The notes under the pieces are model-generated. The model was not told the DNA's origin, made no database searches, and saw nothing but the letters and a program-made list of their open reading frames with translations. Positions 56,826 through 64,000 of a DNA stretch of 64,000 nt are shown here, piece by piece. The stretch spans positions 46,980,591-47,044,590 of the forward strand of contig OZ022258.1 in assembly GCA_963978905.1 (NCBI GenBank), read 5' to 3'. This DNA is from Trichostrongylus colubriformis (taxonomy: Eukaryota > Nematoda > Chromadorea > Rhabditida > Trichostrongylidae). The position numbers and the translations under genes were made by a program. Position 1 is the stretch's first letter. Every line of letters starts with the position of its first letter.

Positions 56826-58320
56826 ATCATTTTTGGTCTACAATATTCCCACCATTATTGACTATGCAAGTTAGTATTTTTAAATGCGAGATGATATTTT
56901 GAAAAGAAGTAGAGATTGCAGAAGAATGCTAGCGCTATCTTCTAACATAGTGAGCGAGCCGGATTATGAAAAGCATCAAGCTGGTAGAATAAGCGATATT
57001 GCCATAATTGTTCGATATTTCGTTGTTTTGGGTTCTGTTCACGAAAAACAGGAAAATCCGAGTTTTGTTTCTTTTTTGGTTTTTTTTTGAATGATGCAAG
57101 GTCATACTGTCAAGCTCTAATAATGGATGTACTACAAGGCTAATTGCAAGGATGGAAAGAAGGGTCAATGGGTCAATCACTGGTTGGGGGACCGTCAGGG
57201 ATTTTATTTTGAGTTCGACAATGCGGGGGAGGGGGTCATAGGATCTCCTTAAAATGTCTTCTTCGACACCATGAATGACCCTGATGGAAGGTCAGCTCAA
57301 CGTGGGATAGTGCACTAATTTCCTCCTTTCCCACTTAGTTTAGTCGTAAGGGTTTCCCCCCAGAAAGGAGTGGAGGAATGGAAATCCTTCCCGATCCCCC
57401 ACGTTTTCCATTCTGCAGCGAATTTTCAGAATGATTGCGCGACGACGCGTACGATTGGTGGGCACGATAATTGGCAGGTAGCCAGCCAACTTTGCACAAC
57501 TCCGTGCCGTCATGCGCACTCTAATTCATAATTATACCATACGTACAATGTCTATGAATCGAGTCAGTATACGGGTACGTGAGCCGTTTATTATGCTAAT
57601 TTGCGTTCGAGGACAAATCGGCGGCGCGTAGGCGGTATCGTGAGACCTCAATGAGATTAACTCACGATGTGACTGACTTGACACAGATCGGATAAACCCA
57701 CCTAGGTTGGGTTTAGCGATCTGCCGTTTCTTGTTTTTGAATGGTGAGACTTGAAGGCCATCCCCTCGGAAGTATCGAAACCTACAATTTCATTGCTAAT
57801 CGTGGATTGCTGTGCAGATCTGTAAATGCCGACTGCTGAGTTATGGGTATTTTTGTAGAAAATGATTTGTAGGAAAAATTGAATACCCCTTTAAGGGCTT
57901 TTTCATGGAAAAAATGCTAAAATAAACGGTTCTATTGAGCAATGTTGTAAGAGGTGCTTCATGTATATGGAATGGGTTCCGTTCCTCATGAACTGGATTT
58001 AAAGATGCCACAAAAGAGCGCATTCTGTAACGCTGACATGGCATTCATTAATTGTGAATGGGAAGTAATGCGAACTTGAAATGGGCGAGTTATATTACCT
58101 GTCCATGTCTGTGAAGTGTTAGGCCGGCTCACGTCTCCAACGAAAAGAATCCTCAACGGGGTGGGGGGGAAGGTCGCATTTGGTTCGCTAGAAGGGGGGG
58201 GGGCGTAATCGTTGAGGTAGGCAGTGATCAACAGAATTTCTCAGGCTGAAGGTCTGACGGTAAGGAGAGAAATAAGAAAACCAACTAATTGGGTTCGAAC
58301 CCAAAACTAGTTCAATTTAA
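56826..58320. other. No gene recognised downstream of cul-5
   Basis: Short frames on both strands lack splice structure or domains. A run of ten G occurs at 58194 and a poly-purine stretch at 57220. The sequence GTTGGGTTTAGCGATCTG near 57705 and the G+C rise at 57570-57660 suggest a diverged repeat that I cannot delimit. Confidence 0.4.
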
Positions 58321-58325
58321 TCATC

Positions 58326-58505
58326 ATGGAAACCTCATGCATGGCGCAATCCGCAACGAAACCGGTCAACGCCAATAGCCCTTTCGTTGGTCCGCTGACA
58401 CCGAAACCACGTACAGACACTTCCGAAATTCACCGATTAACCGTGGAAAGCGTTATCTATCCTCGGGTACCACCGTGGATGAATTCTCCAGGAGCTATGG
58501 GATGA
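58326..58505 (+). CDS. Possible small ORF or exon, 59 aa, with overlapping second frame
   Basis: ATG at 58326 opens 59 codons of protein-like composition (ATKPVNANSPFVGPLTPKPR, then HRLTVESVIYPRVPPWMN) ending at TGA 58505. The stop overlaps ATG 58502, which opens a second frame (KTKNADMDFLQILQRLQ) running to a GTACGT donor-like site at 58556. This looks like one exon with a single-base frame break, or two overlapping short frames. I do not recognise it, and no partner exons are visible. Confidence 0.3.
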   Translation: METSCMAQSATKPVNANSPFVGPLTPKPRTDTSEIHRLTVESVIYPRVPPWMNSPGAMG

Positions 58506-59217
58506 AAACGAAAAATGCTGATATGGACTTCTTGCAGATCTTACAAAGATTGCAAGTACGTAATCTCGTGTTAGCGGCCACTATGCGGACCGGAGTTACG
58601 TGTATTCATTGAGAATGTGGATGAAATCCTCATGCATGGCGTATCTCACAGAGAAGCTTATCGACTCTTTTCGCCCTTCCACTAGGTCTCCGAGAGAGAA
58701 GGATTCATACTAAAAAAATCTGAGTAACAGTGAATCGATTTTCGGAAGAGTCGTGGGAAAGACGAATGAATCAACGAAAAAAGTTGCTATAAGCATTAGG
58801 TTGTAAAGAAAGTTTTGGCCGGTTTTTTGAAATTTCAACTTCGGGGGATCATAACTCGGCTCAGAGTGCATCTTTTCTCATAGAATAAGCATCATTGATT
58901 CGCTAGACTCTTGGCAACAGTATGCATACCTACATATCTCAATTTGATGAAGGGCTGATGATTTATATTGCGCGAAATGGAAAAAGTTGACTTCAAATCG
59001 CCATTGCTTCTGAACACACTGCTACTGAAGGAGCTATCCAGATGTTTGGGAAAGTGGGGCTTAGTTAGCGCTAGATCTGATGAACATGACAGACGAGTAA
59101 GGGCCTTACCCTGCAACTTCTTCAATTAGTGAAAGAGGATTTGTGAAAAATGCGCTTACCCATAACTGCCGTGAGGGGTCCCGCGGCACCCATTTTTTGG
59201 ATTTTTCCGAATCAAAG

Positions 59218-59547
59218 CTACTTGAGGTAGTCGTCTAAGTTTGTTTGTTGAGGGCCAATACTTGTGGATATCCCCTGCAAATATGGGCGCTCATCGCCTT
59301 CTGCCGTTTTAGTTAAAGCGATTTCATCAGTTGAAAATCCAAGCAGCTCGTTCTCATTTCTGCACTTCTGAAACCATGGATAAAGTGGTCCATCCAATGC
59401 TTCACGCCCTTCTCTTGAAGTATTCACATTTGTGGTCCTCTTCGCTGGAACTTGGCTGATTAAGAACTCGTGAAGTGAAGTCATCTTAAAAATGCCATTT
59501 TTGCAGTACTTCAAAATTTCCCTAATAATTCGAAAACCTTGTGGCAT
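59218..59547 (-). CDS. Possible small protein, 88-109 aa, unrecognised
   Basis: Open from ATG 59547; a second ATG (MTSLHEFLISQVPAKR) at about 59484 follows the acceptor-like TTTTTAAG directly. The C-terminal half (LDGPLYPWFQKCRNENELLG, then SIGPQQTNLDDYLK) has protein-like composition. No domain is known to me and no upstream exon is clear. It could be the last exon of a minus-strand gene that includes 59905-60162. Confidence 0.3.
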   Translation of the reverse strand: MPQGFRIIREILKYCKNGIFKMTSLHEFLISQVPAKRTTNVNTSREGREALDGPLYPWFQKCRNENELLGFSTDEIALTKTAEGDERPYLQGISTSIGPQQTNLDDYLK

Positions 59548-59904
59548 TCCAAATAAAACATATATTTAGAAAGAGCAACTTTTGTTTATCTAAGGAGCAC
59601 AATATGTCAGCTGATTCATGTTGACGCGCTCTGATATTTTAATTTATCTTGTGAACGCGAAAAAGCGGCCAGAACTTCCCTTACAACCTAATAGCTTTTA
59701 AGTAGATATCCCTATAGGCACAAACAGGCCCTCTATAAAAGTCAGACTTTCACAGAATTCAATTCGTCTCACGGAGGATTTCCTCTCTCTTAAAATTATT
59801 ACTTTGCTGAACGTGTGCGTGAAGGAATGTGATCACAGCCGTTGTTCCAAGACCGGTTTCGTCGTGCTAGCGGTAAAAATGGCATCGTACCCTTCTACAA
59901 TGAA

Positions 59905-60162
59905 TTACCTGATTGCTGTACGGTAGCACTGACTGTCTTGGAGATTTCCGATTGACTGTGAACAACTATATGTACGTAAAAACCTTTCGCCTTTTGAATT
60001 GTTCCCAATAACACGAATTTCTCTTTCGAGTACCGACAGAGCTGAAAATTTTTCGCTACAAAGAACGTCTCCAACCACGACGATTCCGATGTCGGCAAGT
60101 TCTTGCATGATGCATCGAAAATGGATTGTGTGAGATTCCAAAGCTACCGTAATCGTTACCAA
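59905..60162 (-). CDS. Possible exon, unrecognised
   Basis: The minus-strand frame contains MQELADIGIVVVGDVLCSEK and SALSVLEREIRVIGNNSKG, an alternation of charged and hydrophobic residues typical of a folded domain. A weak donor (GAAAG|GTTTTT) follows. A second frame over the same bases is also open, so coding status is uncertain. Confidence 0.25.
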   Translation of the reverse strand: MVTITVALESHTIHFRCIMQELADIGIVVVGDVLCSEKFSALSVLEREIRVIGNNSKGERFLRTYSCSQSIGNLQDSQCYRTAIR

Positions 60163-61533
60163 TTTATGCTATTAGAGCACGATAAACCCATCACGGTCAT
60201 TGCATGGTGAGTGACTCTGACCGCACTAACACCATGATTGAGATTATAATTACAGGAATAGCTGCATGCCGGAATTATCAAAGTAGACCAGGGATAAAGG
60301 AAAATTAAACTTCCGAATCCCGATTTTCGTTTTCCATGAAATATTTGACCACCAAGCCTAATGTTTGGAGGATCGGTAGCATTGAATGCTAGTGGGTAAC
60401 TGGAATGCAACAAAACCTTTCAAACCATGCCATGCATCCGACTTTACCAGAGAAATTCTACATTTAGGAAATTTCCTTCATGTGGTAGTCATTAGTAGTA
60501 ACAGCATCGACTGCAATTATGCTGACAGGTCTGAACGCATTCCTGCATGCCTGACAAGGGATGACTCTAGCTACTGACACGATCGTCAATAACAATCAAT
60601 GATAAGAGGTTTGAATATAAACTCTATATCAATATATCAATCAGAAAACAAAGAAACAATGCGAAAACTCAATAAAAACATTCTCATACAAATGCTTTGG
60701 CAAGAAAAAGCTGACAGACAAATACAAAACTAGTGACTGAAACAACAAACGAAATTCGATTTACCAGAGGTAGTGGGAGTGGTCAGCAAGCATAAAGGCG
60801 GGGCTCCGCACTAACTCAGAAATCGAATACTCTATCACAGAAATCATGCTCTAAAAATGCAGCGAAATGAAATACAGGAAAGGTGAGAAATATTTGTGTC
60901 GAAATCGGTACGTTACATGTGTGAGGGTGCAGAGAAACAGAGTCATGTATGCGTATATGACCCGAAAGCTCTCATACACATTTAACGTGGTCACGCTAGC
61001 TTGAGAGGTTCTGTTGTCGTTTTTGCAAAAGAAATCAAGTCTAATTACAGTCATGATAAATTGTCAAGCATCTTCATGTCTAGTATCGTACTTTGTCACT
61101 AGTACCGTGGTTCTAGCATTCGATGAGATCAATTATGCGGTCAAATTTGACTATATACTCTTTATATATCATCTGGTCTTCTCCTATCCGGTTGATGAAT
61201 TTCAATGAGGAAGAAACTCCGTGGCGAGTAGTAACGCGCAGTGATTCAAAGCCCGTTTGATTGCATCCTGATGGATTGTGTACAGTATGCCTACAGTATC
61301 CATCGTATTATCATGAATGAGAGCGTGAATACTGCAGTCGAAAAGTGGGCTGAATTATGATGTAGCTCCTCAAGAAGGAAGTCGACCAGGCCATCACCTG
61401 ACTTTGCCACCACAACATTTCGTAGCGACCGTTGGCTGAAAATAGCGAAATGAGGTTGAATATGCAAACCGTCCACCCGGAGGCGGAGCCTGCCATGAAG
61501 TGATGGTTTTCTATTTGTAAAGGAGAATGATAA

Positions 61534-64000
61534 TTACTTTAAAAATGGCGTGTCGAGCTCCATTCGAACAATGTCTTTTTTCCGTCGTTTCCTTGACTTC
61601 GTTCCACATTCCGTGGTCCATACGTCAGCCAATACCCGCCATCCTTTATCAGTGACTAAAATGATGTGCCGATAAACAAGCGTTCAGGTACCCTTCTTAC
61701 CAGGACCAAAACGTGTGCGAGTGGAGATGCTGTTGAGCCATCGCCGCTGTGGACGATAACTCAGGAAAAACAATTTTAACTAAGGTTTCATATCTATTCC
61801 CCGGTCAAAAATGACGAGTCCCGGAATTAAGGAAGGGTGGTCAGGTTTTCATCCCCTGTCTACTTGTTTTGGTGGTTTACCGGCAAGTTCTAACTTATGC
61901 TGTGGCGTGCTCGAAACTTCTAACGCTTTTTAGGAATCCTGCTTTGCTGCCGTAAATAAATAAATAACTTTTCAAATAATGTAATAAATGAATTTCAGAT
62001 AATTTCAGTCACTTACCAAAGAATCCGTAGCACTCGGAAATAGGAAGTTGACCGACAGACTTCGTCTCGTAGTATGGTTGGATCAGTTCCTTGTTCTCAA
62101 TCATTACTCGACCATCATGACCAATGAAGACCTGAAAAAAGCTGTTTTTCTAATTCAAAAAAATTAACAATTTATTTCCTCGCGCCACGCTGGTTTTTGT
62201 CAAGAATTACGGAAGTATTCGAGTATATGTGTGCTATAGGAATTAATTGCGCATTGATACGTGAATGTCAGAATTTTGATCCTTTCATATACGTCATGTC
62301 TCAGCAAATCTCTCCAGAAAAGAGTGAGAGTTCGGCTGGAAGTCGTATTGCCGTCCGATCTGCTAGTCCTACCCCTTCCATAGCAACATTTGGATAAGTT
62401 TCATACCTTGAGAGCATTTTTGATCTCTGGTGATTCGAGCTCTTGAATCTTGTCGAGGAGGTAGATAACAAGACCGGTCCTTTCGTCCACGTCGATTTCA
62501 TGTTTAGTCGTTTTCCGCAGAAAATGCACCTAAACATGAAGTGTTCCTAAAACCGTGCATTGGATGCAACTTTTAATTCATTTTTGATTCTAACATTGTG
62601 ACATCAGTTCACGCGCACTTGATGGCTCATTTCTCTGCCAAACATCGCCGGTGACATACGTGGTTATTTCAAGAAATCGCCAGGCATTAAAACTGTTCCA
62701 CGATCCGTAAGCAGAAACCTTATACAAAGCTAATTAGCTAGCAAAACCGTTAGGTTTGCATAGTAGGCTTTCAAGAAGAGCAGCTAGGGAGTGCAAGTCT
62801 TGAAGAGCTGTTCATAAAAAATAAAAATTTTACAAAAAATAGTTCGCAAGCACTTTTTGCTAGTACTCATGGGTGCTTGTAGGAAAAGAATACAATTTCA
62901 TACCTTTCCTTCAACATGTTGTAGTCGTGGAAATAGTGGTGGTGGAGTCTGAGAAAGTAGTAATGCGGCAGGATGTCCCAAAAATACAGCCCCTCTCTTG
63001 GATCGAACTACCGTTGACAGCATATCCTGGGAGGTGACGAATTCGACAGCTCGCCATTTTGATAGGGAGAAGGGTGGCTCATCCTGAAAAAAATCCTTTC
63101 AGCTGACATTATATTTCAAAAGCTGCGAACATGGGAGAAAATCGGCATGATTTCGATAGTATCGGACTAGTCATCTATGGCATGAGGCCAAGGTCAACAT
63201 ATTTGGGTTACATTTTGGAAAACATTTGAAAAAAAGAAGCAGATGAGGTATAGTTGGGGAGTCCGCTCCCAAATACCAGAAAATTCTTCGAATATCAATA
63301 AATTCTTCTATGGATATCTATGAGAGACTTTATTTGATATACTTTTCTCGATGAGTTACTCGGGTAAGTGATCCTGACCCCAACTCAATGAGGCAACTGC
63401 GTCAATCTTATACGACTGAATAACAAATAAATAAATAAATAAATAAATAGATGGATAAATAAATAAACAAATAAATAAATAAATAAATAGGTGAGACAAT
63501 TAAATAAATAAATAAATAAATAAATAAAATAAACAAGATCGTTGCTAGACTCTTGCATTTCCAGCATGTCTAAAACAATGATGGATTGGAAGAGTTACTA
63601 CTTGCTCCACTGCAAAAGGTGTCGCCAAAGAACCTCTGTTCACAGTGAAAATTACGCCACGAAATAAGCTGAACTGACCTTCACTATCACTGGTGAAATA
63701 GGTATCCGCTGAATGATTTCCCGATGACGTGGCAGCAAATCATACAAAACCCTATTTTTTATGCCCAGTCGACGAATTTCCACAATCGATGCCCAGTCAA
63801 TATCCTGAAAAAAACACTTTAGACTTAGCCTAGCAGTGGAAACAGCAGTGCAAATGCTTCCGCGATACGGGAATAAAAGTGAGGACATGGTTCTCTAAGC
63901 TTTGGAGTGCTTCAGGCTAGTTAAAGGTGGCTTCAATGATCTTGTTTTTTAGTGCTCACCGTGTCATCTTCATCACTCCAAATTAGCAGTGACACCGATT
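61534..64000 (-). CDS. Conserved-looking multi-exon protein, 3' part, function unknown
   Basis: Six exons close in frame on the minus strand: 63960-64000 (partial, runs off the window), 63679-63804, 62904-63083, 62407-62529, 62017-62131, 61534-61655 (stop). Five acceptors are TTTTTCAG-like or TTTTAG. The visible 235 residues contain IWSDEDDT, then [72 protein letters not shown] and a final KSRKRRKK basic cluster. Length, codon use and splice structure make it a real gene. I do not recognise the family; no signal peptide or membrane span is seen in this part. Confidence 0.8.
63424..63531. repeat. (AAAT)n microsatellite
   Basis: About 105 bp of ATAAATAAATAAAT, interrupted near 63450 and 63490. 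It lies in an intron of the unknown minus-strand gene. The leucine/tyrosine/phenylalanine-rich frame across it is an artefact of the repeat. Confidence 0.95.

Noticed and set aside
63385..63567. Leu/Tyr/Phe-rich minus-strand frame, looking like a membrane protein
   Set aside because: It is a translation of the AAAT microsatellite.
1..64000. CRISPR array, bacterial operon, rRNA or spliced-leader RNA gene
   Set aside because: No regularly spaced repeats with unique spacers, no rRNA motifs, and the SL1 sequence is not found; the window is eukaryotic nuclear DNA.

Overview
The window reads as nuclear DNA of a nematode, most likely a clade V parasitic (strongylid-type) species. Protein-coding exons are short (about 55-180 nt). 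They are split by introns with TTTTCAG/TTTTTAG acceptors and GTAAGT/GTGAGT donors, and the intergenic and intronic space is packed with inverted-repeat DNA elements, mariner remnants, a tRNA-derived SINE and a LINE fragment. The species assignment is inference; no rRNA or mitochondrial marker is present.

Genes by region. (1) Minus strand, 10753 down to 5422: a CCDC9-family gene with an N-terminal coiled-coil exon, an EWDREWD exon, RGG-rich exons and a long low-complexity last exon. (2) Minus strand, 27932-27521: a two-exon, 109-aa protein that I do not recognise. (3) Minus strand, about 38.3 kb down to 32595: a membrane-type short-chain dehydrogenase of the retinol/hydroxysteroid class, eight exons closing in frame plus a tentative first exon. 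(4) Plus strand, 48796-56069: a complete cullin-5 gene. Its 22 exons close in frame to 795 aa, including an 18-nt first exon and the neddylation exon. (5) Minus strand, window end down to 61534: the 3' six exons of an unrecognised conserved gene. Small candidate ORFs lie at 18.6, 58.3, 59.2 and 60.0 kb.

Mobile DNA. 1-3.6 kb: a foldback-like element with a 268-bp tandem array. 14.75-16.1 kb: 3' end of a non-LTR retrotransposon. 21.8-23.3 kb: a mariner transposase gene split by a 789-bp solo LTR. 38.9-47.4 kb: an island of at least six Tc1/mariner-type or foldback elements just upstream of cul-5. Five SINE copies are scattered, two with clear target-site duplications. Several MITE families recur; one, with an 8-bp target duplication, sits in cul-5 intron 2. 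Several perfect or near-perfect short hairpins (16-33 bp arms) stand alone.

The genes show no shared pathway. They read as independent neighbours in a repeat-rich chromosome arm.
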